From assembly GCA_023663025.1 (NCBI GenBank), contig JAMPIC010000002.1, positions 148,739 through 212,738 of the forward strand: a stretch of DNA of 64,000 nucleotides, read 5' to 3'. Positions 16,377-23,805 of the stretch are shown here, piece by piece. The notes beneath the pieces are model-generated. The model did no database searches. It saw only the letters and a list, made by a program, of their open reading frames with translations, and was not told the DNA's origin. Source of the DNA: Prevotella sp. Lineage in GTDB: Bacteria; Bacillota; Clostridia; Oscillospirales; Ruminococcaceae. The position numbers and the translations under genes are program-made. How positions within the stretch are numbered: the stretch's first letter is position 1; each line of letters opens with the position of its first letter.

Positions 16377-17429
16377 ATGTCAATGTCGGACGAAGTCCGC
16401 GCAAACCCAAGGTACAAAACTCCGAAAAAGAAAGAAAAGAAAGGGTTTGTTAAAAGCTTTATTCCCCTTAAAGGGGACTCGGCGGGCGAGGTGGTCAGCA
16501 AGCTTATTGCGCTTGTTTCCATTGCCGCGCTGGCCGTTTGCGCAGTTGTTCTCGGACTGTATTTCTACCGCATCTTCGAGGCGAAACAGAATAACAAGGA
16601 TTTGAGCGAGCGCTACAAGGTCTACAACAACCTTACTCAAGTCGGTTCCGCCGAGGGGGACGGTCAGTCCTCCGTCACGGAAACGGACGCGGGAGGCGAG
16701 ATCGTGAGAAGTCCGCTTGTAACGCTTCCGTTTGCGGAGGAAATGCTGGAGATAAACGGCGACTATGTTGGCTATGTTTCCATTCCCGGTGTGGTGAACG
16801 AGGCTGTGGTGCAGTACGCCGACAACGACTACTACCTCAAAACCAATATCTACGGGCAGAAACGCCAGTGCGGAACTATTTTCGCCGACTGCCGCAACAA
16901 CGTCAGCGACTACGCCGATCTACAGTCGGACAACATCATTCTCTACGGTCACAATCAGCGGGACGGAACTATGTTCGGTCAGCTCGACTACTATAAGTGG
17001 GACTACAAATACTGGCTCCAGAACCCGTTCATCTATTTCGACAACAGGTACGAACAGAGCGTTTACGTCATCGTTGCTTCGTTCATAATCAACACCGAGC
17101 CGGAGCACGACAACGGCTATGTGTTCGACTACCAGAACTACATCGATTTCGGCGGCGACCACTCTTTTGAGAAATTCGCCGAGGAGCTGGACGAAAGAAG
17201 CCATTTCCACACGGGGATCGACATAAACGAAAACGACAAGTTCATCACTCTTTCCACCTGTTCCTACGAGTGGGAGCCTGCCCGCCACGTTATTATCGGC
17301 AGGAAGCTCCGTCCCGGGGAAACGGCGGAAAACATTGATACGACAAATTTTGCGGTAAATCCCAATCCCAAATGGCCTGCGGTATACTATAAATACAACG
17401 GCGGCACATATGTGGAAAACGCGGGATAA
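16377..17429 (+). CDS. Class B sortase 4
   Basis: A 350-residue sortase. A lysine-rich N-terminus leads to IPLKGDSAGEVVSKL, a membrane helix (~43-64) and a catalytic domain with His192, Cys295 (LSTCSYEWEPAR) and Arg303. The ATG at 16377 follows GAAAGGA by 11 bases; a GTG at 16341 is in frame but lacks a site. The active-site context (YEWEPAR) differs from sortases 1-3 (NEFEPSR, NEFSNSR), which hints at a different substrate. Confidence 0.92.
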   Translation: MSMSDEVRANPRYKTPKKKEKKGFVKSFIPLKGDSAGEVVSKLIALVSIAALAVCAVVLGLYFYRIFEAKQNNKDLSERYKVYNNLTQVGSAEGDGQSSVTETDAGGEIVRSPLVTLPFAEEMLEINGDYVGYVSIPGVVNEAVVQYADNDYYLKTNIYGQKRQCGTIFADCRNNVSDYADLQSDNIILYGHNQRDGTMFGQLDYYKWDYKYWLQNPFIYFDNRYEQSVYVIVASFIINTEPEHDNGYVFDYQNYIDFGGDHSFEKFAEELDERSHFHTGIDINENDKFITLSTCSYEWEPARHVIIGRKLRPGETAENIDTTNFAVNPNPKWPAVYYKYNGGTYVENAG

Positions 17430-17462
17430 CGCAGTTCCGGACGTTCAAAGGAAGGGGATAAC

Positions 17463-18944
17463 ATGAAGCTTAAAGGCACACTGGGAGGGGTCGCGGCAAT
17501 GCTCACCGTGGGCGTTTTCTACACGTTTGCGATATGCATGGTGGAGGACGTTGACGCAAGTTCCATTACCGCCGAATACTACAGTCCCGAAATACTGCCC
17601 GAGGAGGATATGCAGATCCAAAGCGAGACCGGGGAAATCCGTTACATGAGGGACGCGGAGAATTTTCCCAAAGCTGCGGAAACGGACGGGTTCCGTATGC
17701 ATGACACGGAAATGACGGACGTCGCTTCGGCTGACGTTTCGGAAAAAGATTACGCGGGCGGAAACAAGAACGGTTCCGACAGCTCCGGGGAAACGGAGAC
17801 GCCGTATTCTCAAACCGAGCTGACGGAACAGTCTCCGCAAACGGAAAAAGCCGTTCGGACGGCGGAAACAGCGGAGGCGGAAATAACCGATACGCTTTCC
17901 TCGGAAAACTACTTTTACGGCGGCGAGGACGAAGCTCCCGACGAGGAGCTTGACGAGATCGCGGATATTTCCGACGACGACGGAAACTTTTTCTATGAAG
18001 CGGAAACGGAAACTTCTGCGGAAACGGAGACCTCATTGGAAACGGAAACCGAATTTGAACCGTTCGGCGAGGACGACGAGGATTTCCTTGCGCTTTTCAC
18101 AAGCGAAGCGGAAACGGAGGAAACCACAGCGGAAACGGCTGTTTCCGTAGATGTTCCCGCAGGCGCGGATATTTCCACCAGCGAGACATTTACCGCGAAA
18201 TTCAACGGCTCGACTCAGACGGTCAACGCTTACGACCTGATATGTCAAATCGTAAACAATGAGATGTCCCCCAGCTTTTCCGACGAAGCTATCAAGGCGC
18301 AGGCGGTGGCGGCGTACTCCTACGTTAAGTACCACAACGTGAACGGTCTAACCCCGTCGGTGCTGGTAAAGAAAAATCCCTCCGACAGGATCAAAAACCT
18401 TGTTTCGGAGGTTTGGGGAGTTTGCTGCTACTACAACGGAAGCGTTGCGCAGACCGTTTACATGGCGTCCTCATCGGGCTACACCGCCGACGCGGAACAC
18501 GTCTGGGGCGGCAGCGTTCCCTACCTGAAAAGCGTGTACTGTCCCTTTGACGTGGGGAACGACCCCAATTACGGCTCTACCATGAAAATAAGCGAAAGCA
18601 GCATGAGGAATATGCTGGAAAGCGCACTGGGTATTTCCCTTTCAAACAATCCCTACGGCTGGCTGAACGTCCAAAGCTATATCGACGGAAACTACGTTTA
18701 CGAAATTTCCGTGGACGGGCAGAAAACCATTTCCGGCAGAAAGCTGCGGGAGAACGTTATGGGACACAAGCTGAAAAGCGCGGCGTTCGACGTTAAGTAC
18801 AGCGACGGGGAGTTTATCTTCACTACATACGGCTACGGTCACGGCGTGGGAATGAGCCAGAACGGCGCGAACATTCTCGCGAAACAGGGCTACAGCTACA
18901 CCGAAATACTCAAATATTACTTTACGGGAATTGAGATAATATGA
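17463..18944 (+). CDS. SpoIID/LytB domain protein with acidic linker
   Basis: A 493-residue protein. It has an N-terminal signal anchor (~5-25), then ~210 residues of Glu/Thr/Ser-rich linker with repeated ETE, then a SpoIID/LytB domain (~235-493). The catalytic Glu expected for SpoIID lytic transglycosylases is present at ~267 in NNEMSPSF, followed by AIKAQAVAAYSY; the C-terminal signature GYGHGVGMSQNGA is intact. The predicted role is cleavage of peptidoglycan glycan strands outside the membrane. It is in the sortase operon, 33 bases after sortase 4, so a vegetative cell-wall job linked to protein attachment seems likelier than sporulation. Confidence 0.88.
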   Translation: MKLKGTLGGVAAMLTVGVFYTFAICMVEDVDASSITAEYYSPEILPEEDMQIQSETGEIRYMRDAENFPKAAETDGFRMHDTEMTDVASADVSEKDYAGGNKNGSDSSGETETPYSQTELTEQSPQTEKAVRTAETAEAEITDTLSSENYFYGGEDEAPDEELDEIADISDDDGNFFYEAETETSAETETSLETETEFEPFGEDDEDFLALFTSEAETEETTAETAVSVDVPAGADISTSETFTAKFNGSTQTVNAYDLICQIVNNEMSPSFSDEAIKAQAVAAYSYVKYHNVNGLTPSVLVKKNPSDRIKNLVSEVWGVCCYYNGSVAQTVYMASSSGYTADAEHVWGGSVPYLKSVYCPFDVGNDPNYGSTMKISESSMRNMLESALGISLSNNPYGWLNVQSYIDGNYVYEISVDGQKTISGRKLRENVMGHKLKSAAFDVKYSDGEFIFTTYGYGHGVGMSQNGANILAKQGYSYTEILKYYFTGIEII

Positions 18945-20248
18945 CGTTATATGAAATAATTACCAAAAAAAAGCATAACGCCGAGCTGACCGGAGAGGAG
19001 CTGGAGTGGGTCGTCGCGGGATATTGCCGCGGCGATATCCCCGACTACCAGATGTCCGCGCTGCTTATGGCGGTATGCTTTAATTCTATGTCGGACAGGG
19101 AGACCGCCGACCTGACTATGGCTATGGCGCGGTCGGGGGATATGCTCCGTCCCGAAACGGGAGGCTTCAACGCCGACAAGCACAGCACAGGCGGCGTGGG
19201 GGACAAGATAACCCTTATCGCCGCACCCGTCGCGGCGGCGTGCGGGGTGTTCGTACCAAAAATGTCGGGGCGCGGTCTGGGACATACGGGCGGCACTATC
19301 GACAAGCTGGAATCCATACCCGGCTTCCGCACGGGTCTGCCCTATGAGGATTTTCTGAACACGGTCAGAAAGGCGGGCTTCGCCGTGGCGGGACAGTCGG
19401 GCGCTCTCGTTCCCGCCGACAAAAAAATGTACGCCCTCAGAAACGCCACAGCCACGGTGGACAGCATTCCTCTGATTTGCTCGTCAATTATGAGCAAGAA
19501 AATAGCCACGGGCGCGGACGGCATAGTCCTTGACGTAAAGGTGGGGGACGGGGCGTTTATGAAAACCGTCCCCGAAGCGGAAAAGCTTGCGGAGGCAATG
19601 GTTCGGGTAGGACGGCTCGCGGGGCGGAAATGCTCCGCCGTGCTCACGGATATGAGCAAGCCTCTGGGAAAAGCGGTGGGAAACTCCCTTGAGGTTATGG
19701 AAGCCATAGAGTGCCTGAAAGGAAACGCTCCCGACGACCTAAAGGAAATCTCCCTGACCCTTGCGGCGGAAATGCTTCTGACCGCGGGAAAGGGAACTCC
19801 CGAGCAGTGCTTTGCCAAGGCGGAAAAAGCGCTGTCCTCGGGGGCGGCTTTGGAGCGGTTTGAGCAGATGATCGAGCTTCAGGGGGGAAATCCACGGGTT
19901 ACCGGGGACTATGGTCTGTTTGGGAAAGCCCGTTTCAGCCGGGAAATTTTCGCCGACCGCAGCGGCTTCATAAACGCCGTCGCCTGCGAGGAAACGGGTC
20001 TGACGGCTCTGCGGCTGGGCGCGGGACGGCTTACCAAGGAGGCGGATATCGACCCGACGGCGGGAATTGTCTTTGACAGGACGGTGGGGGACTTCGTTTC
20101 CGAGGGGGAGCGGCTGGCGGTACTGTACAGCTCCTCCGAAAGCGCTGCAGACGTCGCCGCCGCAGATTTTGCGGAGGTTTTCGATATCGGAGAGAGAAAC
20201 GAAAGTCCCGCGGAAAAAAATATTATAAAAATTATAAAAGGGTATTGA
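18941..20248 (+). CDS. pdp: Pyrimidine-nucleoside phosphorylase
   Basis: A 435-residue enzyme for phosphorolysis of uridine/thymidine to base and (deoxy)ribose-1-phosphate. The family signature region is seen as KHSTGGVGDK at 80-89, and SGRGLGHTGGT follows. Length and domain order fit the NP-II family (thymidine/pyrimidine phosphorylase). The start codon overlaps the SpoIID stop by four bases, so it is translationally coupled to a cell-wall gene, an unexpected operon partner. Its stop codon lies inside the -35 element of the next promoter. Confidence 0.93.
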   Translation: MTLYEIITKKKHNAELTGEELEWVVAGYCRGDIPDYQMSALLMAVCFNSMSDRETADLTMAMARSGDMLRPETGGFNADKHSTGGVGDKITLIAAPVAAACGVFVPKMSGRGLGHTGGTIDKLESIPGFRTGLPYEDFLNTVRKAGFAVAGQSGALVPADKKMYALRNATATVDSIPLICSSIMSKKIATGADGIVLDVKVGDGAFMKTVPEAEKLAEAMVRVGRLAGRKCSAVLTDMSKPLGKAVGNSLEVMEAIECLKGNAPDDLKEISLTLAAEMLLTAGKGTPEQCFAKAEKALSSGAALERFEQMIELQGGNPRVTGDYGLFGKARFSREIFADRSGFINAVACEETGLTALRLGAGRLTKEADIDPTAGIVFDRTVGDFVSEGERLAVLYSSSESAADVAAADFAEVFDIGERNESPAEKNIIKIIKGY

Positions 20249-20285
20249 CATTTAATATTATATGTAGTATAATATTAAATGTCAA
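20245..20285 (+). promoter_or_regulatory. Consensus promoter inside a perfect 18-bp palindrome
   Basis: TTGACA (20245-20250), 17 bases, TATAAT (20268-20273) is a perfect sigma-A promoter. The same bases form a perfect 18-bp inverted repeat, 20245-20262 with 20268-20285, around the loop tgtag. It may be an operator, or the RNA from the upstream operon may fold here as a weak terminator. It drives the zinc-ribbon gene at 20331. Confidence 0.75.
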
Positions 20286-20330
20286 GCAAAGCATAAACAC
20301 CCACACACATTTTGAACGGAGGTTTTTCTA

Positions 20331-20813
20331 ATGAGCGATATTTTCAAGAAGATAGGCGATACCCTTACCGACGCGGGCAAAACCGTGGGCGAAAAAACCA
20401 AGCAGGCGGGAACGGTCGCCAAGCTGAACGCCAAGATCATCTCGTCCGAGCGTTCGATAAGCGAGAGCTACACCATTCTCGGCAAGTACTACTACGATAC
20501 CTACAAGAACAATCCCGACGAAGAGATCGCCGAAACCGTTAACGCCGTTACAGCGGCGATCGAGACCATCGACGAGCTGAAAGGCGAGCTGCTGGCTATC
20601 AAGGGTCTGGTGAAGTGCCAGAAGTGCGGCGGCGAGTGTCCTTTCGAGGATACGTTCTGCGGCAAGTGCGGCGCGGAGCTTGAGAAGCCCGAGCCTCCCG
20701 CTCCAGCGGAGGAACCTGCTGAAACCGAGGAAGCCGCGGAGGAGGATATTCCCAATATTGTAGTTGCCGAAACTCCCGACGCAGACGCTTCCGAGGAAAA
20801 ATCCGGAGAATGA
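20331..20813 (+). CDS. Zinc-ribbon protein with helical N-terminus
   Basis: A 160-residue protein. Residues 1-95 are helical (MSDIFKKIGDTLTDAGK) and residues ~99-118 form a zinc ribbon with CQKCGG and CGKCG. The tail is Pro/Glu/Ala-rich and acidic. There is no signal peptide or membrane segment. GGAGG precedes the start. Proteins of this type are common in Clostridia and have no assigned function. It is a single-gene unit between a strong promoter and a terminator. Confidence 0.8.
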   Translation: MSDIFKKIGDTLTDAGKTVGEKTKQAGTVAKLNAKIISSERSISESYTILGKYYYDTYKNNPDEEIAETVNAVTAAIETIDELKGELLAIKGLVKCQKCGGECPFEDTFCGKCGAELEKPEPPAPAEEPAETEEAAEEDIPNIVVAETPDADASEEKSGE

Positions 20814-20840
20814 CCGAATAAAATTTGCGCAGAACACAAG

Positions 20841-20902
20841 AACGTCCCTAAAGCGGGAAACGGTAAGGAGAATTTCCGTTTCCATGCTTTGGGGACGTTT
20901 TT
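20841..20902 (+). terminator. Terminator after the zinc-ribbon gene
   Basis: A long interrupted stem (aacgtccc/ggggacgtt outer, gggaaacgg/ccgtttcc inner) followed by TTTTTG. Confidence 0.75.
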
Positions 20903-20940
20903 GAAAAATATTCCGCCGGTCTATATATGGACATACAAGC

Positions 20941-20984
20941 GAACATTTGTGTGGTATAATCAACATAACGTCACACAAACGTTC
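20941..20984 (+). promoter_or_regulatory. Extended -10 promoter with flanking inverted repeat
   Basis: TGGTATAAT at 20952-20960 is an extended -10 element without a good -35. It is flanked by a 13-bp inverted repeat with one mismatch (gaacatttgtgtg 20941-20953 and cacacaaacgttc 20972-20984), an arrangement expected of a repressor operator. It precedes the DUF3795 gene. Confidence 0.55.
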
Positions 20985-21015
20985 TGCACACAAAATCCAA
21001 AAAGAGGGTGCAATT

Positions 21016-21471
21016 ATGACCTATGAGGAATATTTACCGCGCGGCAAAACAGGAAAAATCGCAGTAAGCACAGCTCCCTGCGGACTTATCTGCGAGCTTT
21101 GCGGCGAACGTTCACACTGCAGGGGCTGCAATTTCAGCAGGCAGGACGAGCTTGAATGCTGCTGTTTTCAGAGAAAATGCTGCGATGGAAAAAAACTGCG
21201 CGGCTGCTGGGAATGCACCGGTTTCCCCTGCGGAAAGGATATGCACGACCTTTCCGCACACGGTGTGAGAATTGTCGCTTTTGTGCAGTACATAAAGGAG
21301 TACGGTTTGGAGCATTTCGCCGAAAGGATCGCAGAAAACGAGAAAAACGGCATCCTCTATCAGCGCGATCACAAGAACTTCACGGGCGATTACGATGATT
21401 TTGCCAATGCGGAGGACGTTATGAACCTCATTGAAAACGGAAAGGATATGATTGAAATTGGAAAAGCTTGA
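21016..21471 (+). CDS. Cysteine-rich DUF3795 protein
   Basis: A 151-residue protein with about a dozen cysteines in CGLICELCG, CRGCNF, CCCFQRKCC and CWECTGFPC, a pattern typical of DUF3795 and suggestive of metal binding. The start at 21016 follows AGAGGGTG. The C-terminus is helical. It overlaps the following GyrI-like gene by 20 bases, so the two are translated together. Function unknown. Confidence 0.8.
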   Translation: MTYEEYLPRGKTGKIAVSTAPCGLICELCGERSHCRGCNFSRQDELECCCFQRKCCDGKKLRGCWECTGFPCGKDMHDLSAHGVRIVAFVQYIKEYGLEHFAERIAENEKNGILYQRDHKNFTGDYDDFANAEDVMNLIENGKDMIEIGKA

Positions 21472-22108
21472 TTACAAAAAGGAATATAAAGACTTATATC
21501 AACCATCTGTAAAACCGTCCTTGATAGACGTTCCCGAAATGAGCTTTTTCGCTGTGGACGGCGAGGGCGATCCCAACACCTGTCCCGCTTATAAGGAAGC
21601 GATCGAAATCCTGTACGGACTGTCATTTACTGTGAAGATGTCCAAAATGAGCGGCTTGCAGCCGGAGGGATATTTCGAGTACATCGTGCCGCCGCTGGAG
21701 GGTCTGTGGTTTGCCGACGGCGTTGCTTTCGACAGACTGAACGTTACGGACAAAAGCAGTTTCAAGTGGGTTTCGATGATACGTCAGCCCGAGTTCGTCA
21801 CGGAGGAGGTTTTCGGGTGGGCGAAAGAAGTTCTGAAAAAGAAAAAACCGCAGCTTGACCCGGAAAAAGCGCGGTTTATGAAATTTACGGAGGGACTTTG
21901 CGTGCAGATAATGCACAAGGGTTCATACGACAACGAACCGGAAAGCGTCATGAAAATAAAAAGCTTTGCCGCGGAAAACGGCTTGACCGAGGACTTTTCC
22001 GCGGAAAGGCTTCACCACGAGCTGTATCTGTCAGACCCGCGGAAATGCGCTCCCGAAAAGCTGCGGACGGTTATCAGGCATCCTGTCCGCAAAAACGGGC
22101 AGCGTTAG
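21452..22108 (+). CDS. GyrI-like small-molecule-binding domain protein
   Basis: A 218-residue stand-alone GyrI-like domain (COG4832 type), recognised from MSFFAVDGEGDPN, the YEYI/FEYIVPPLEGLW region and the C-terminal HHELYLSDPRK. Such domains bind amphipathic small molecules, often as the effector part of AraC/MerR regulators; this one lacks a DNA-binding domain. The best start is TTG at 21452, five bases after AAAGGA in the preceding gene. No ATG is available near the conserved N-terminus. Confidence 0.82.
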   Translation: MKLEKLDYKKEYKDLYQPSVKPSLIDVPEMSFFAVDGEGDPNTCPAYKEAIEILYGLSFTVKMSKMSGLQPEGYFEYIVPPLEGLWFADGVAFDRLNVTDKSSFKWVSMIRQPEFVTEEVFGWAKEVLKKKKPQLDPEKARFMKFTEGLCVQIMHKGSYDNEPESVMKIKSFAAENGLTEDFSAERLHHELYLSDPRKCAPEKLRTVIRHPVRKNGQR

Positions 22109-22129
22109 GTCTTATGCTAATCCCTTCTT

Positions 22130-22456
22130 GAAGACGAAACCGCAAAAAATTATGTCATCGAAAAGCTTGAACAGAGGTGGACTCCCGAGCAAATCGCAGG
22201 ACGCGCAAAGCTTGAAAAGCAGCCGTTCAGCTTTTCGTACCCAACCATTTATAGGGCAATCGACAGCGGCATTCTTCCTAAACGTCTGAAAAAAATTATG
22301 CGTTTCAAGCGGAAACATAAGAAGTGCAAAGGCGAGGATAAACGGGGCAAGAACATCAAATACTTCAGTGAAGAAAATGTTCTGCTGCCTGTCAAGAAGA
22401 CAAAACGAATCATCCGCAAGTGTACCGATGAGGATTTTGACCTGCCCGTGGAATAA
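22130..22456 (+). pseudogene. IS30-family transposase remnant
   Basis: The frame 22130-22456 has no start codon at its open 5' end. It encodes a fragment with WTPEQIAGR, PTIYRAIDSG and EDKRGKN, the conserved linker between the HTH and catalytic regions of IS30 transposases. The DDE catalytic domain is missing, and after KRGKN the sequence no longer resembles IS30. It is a truncated insertion sequence at the left edge of the methyltransferase island. Confidence 0.7.
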
Positions 22457-22489
22457 GAGGGCAATTGCAATTTATCGGAGGAAAAAGAA

Positions 22490-22525
22490 ATGGAATATAT
22501 ACAAGTAACAGGAGATGAAAAATGA
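22490..22525 (+). CDS. 11-residue ORF coupled to the methyltransferase
   Basis: ATG at 22490 follows GGAGG and reads MEYIQVTGDEK before a TGA that overlaps the methyltransferase ATG (ATGA). The strong ribosome binding site belongs to this mini-ORF. A second site, AGGAG, lies inside it for the methyltransferase. It may be a leader peptide or the end of a deleted gene. Confidence 0.4.
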   Translation: MEYIQVTGDEK

Positions 22526-23805
22526 ATCGAAACGCAGTAAGCTTATTTTCATCTTCCGGAATCGGGGATTTGGGATTAAAAGCAAACGGAATTAATACGG
22601 TTGCGGGGTGTGAATTACTGCCGGAACGTATGAAATTGTTTTCAAATAATTATCCTGAAGCTAAATGTTTTCCGGGAGATATTTGGGAGCTGAAGGAAGA
22701 AATTATCACATATTATAGGACGCGGTATGAAGAGGCTCCGTTTATGATAATCGCAACTCCTCCATGTCAGGGAATGTCATCAAACGGAATGGGTAAAATG
22801 TTAAATGACTATAGAAAAGGTCTCAGACCTAAGATGGATCCAAGAAACCGATTGATTATTCCGGCAGTTAAGATAATAAAAGAACTGCAGCCGGATTGGG
22901 TCATTCTTGAGAATGTCGCAAATATGGTTAACACTTTAATTCTCGACGAAGAAGATAATTTGATAAATATTATTGGATACATTAAAAGAGAATTGGGAGA
23001 TATTTATTCCGGAGAGCCTAAAGTTGTGGATGCCGCCGATTATGGTATTCCTCAGCATAGAAGAAGATTGATAACCGTATTGACAAAAAATATAAAAGGA
23101 AAAGCTGTATTTGAATTAAATAAAACACTTATTCCGCCGCCAACTCATTCTTCGGCGGACACACAGGTAACGAGCCATTGGATCACATTGAGAGAAGCCA
23201 TAGGCAGTCTTCCGAAACTCAGAGCTGAAAAAGGGAAAAATACAGATAAAAAGTTTAATCCTTTACATAAAGTACCGACGTTTGATGAGAAGAAGATTTT
23301 TTGGGTTGATAATACACCGGAAGGAGAAACAGCCTTTAATAATCAATGCATCAATCCCGAATGCGGATATACAGGAAATCAAAGACACGGAGCAGCGCAT
23401 AATGAGGAAGGAATAAATAAATACAGTACAGATACGCCGTTGTATTGTGCAAAATGCGGTTCTTTGCTTCCCAGACCTTGGGTTGAAGACAAAAAAACCG
23501 GAGAGAAACGATTAATGAAAGGTTTTGTGAGTGCTTACAAAAGAATGATGTGGGATGAACCGGCGAGTACATTAACTCAGAATTTCCAATTTGCCTGTTC
23601 TGACAACAAGCTTCATCCGGACCAATGCAGAGTGCTGTCGTTGTATGAGGGATTGATTCTTCAAAGCATTGCCGATTACGAGTATTCATTTGTCATAGAC
23701 GGCAAGACAGTGCCCGATGGATTAATAAGAGACACAATAGGTGAGAGTGTTCCTCCTAAAATGATTGATCAGATTTGTAAGTATATTTTAAGTATCATTG
23801 AATAA
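22522..23805 (+). CDS. C5 cytosine DNA methyltransferase, solitary
   Basis: A 427-residue DNA (cytosine-5) methyltransferase. Motif I is FSSSGIGDLGL (9-19); the catalytic Cys82 is in TPPCQG; ENV is at 130-132; QHRRR is at ~178. The SAM-binding C-terminal motif appears as GESVPP near the end. Between motif VIII and the C-terminus lies an unusual insert with Cys276-Cys281 and Cys309-Cys312, which looks like a zinc ribbon in the target-recognition region. The gene is clearly more AT-rich than its neighbours and is flanked by an IS30 remnant and degenerate DNA, so it was probably acquired. No restriction enzyme gene is visible, so it is an orphan methylase or a decayed system. The target sequence is unknown. 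Confidence 0.92.
   Translation: MNRNAVSLFSSSGIGDLGLKANGINTVAGCELLPERMKLFSNNYPEAKCFPGDIWELKEEIITYYRTRYEEAPFMIIATPPCQGMSSNGMGKMLNDYRKGLRPKMDPRNRLIIPAVKIIKELQPDWVILENVANMVNTLILDEEDNLINIIGYIKRELGDIYSGEPKVVDAADYGIPQHRRRLITVLTKNIKGKAVFELNKTLIPPPTHSSADTQVTSHWITLREAIGSLPKLRAEKGKNTDKKFNPLHKVPTFDEKKIFWVDNTPEGETAFNNQCINPECGYTGNQRHGAAHNEEGINKYSTDTPLYCAKCGSLLPRPWVEDKKTGEKRLMKGFVSAYKRMMWDEPASTLTQNFQFACSDNKLHPDQCRVLSLYEGLILQSIADYEYSFVIDGKTVPDGLIRDTIGESVPPKMIDQICKYILSIIE

Noticed and set aside
22522..23805. A complete restriction-modification or phage-defence system around the methylase
   Set aside because: No endonuclease, helicase or other defence gene is visible on either side; the neighbours are an IS30 remnant and pckG.
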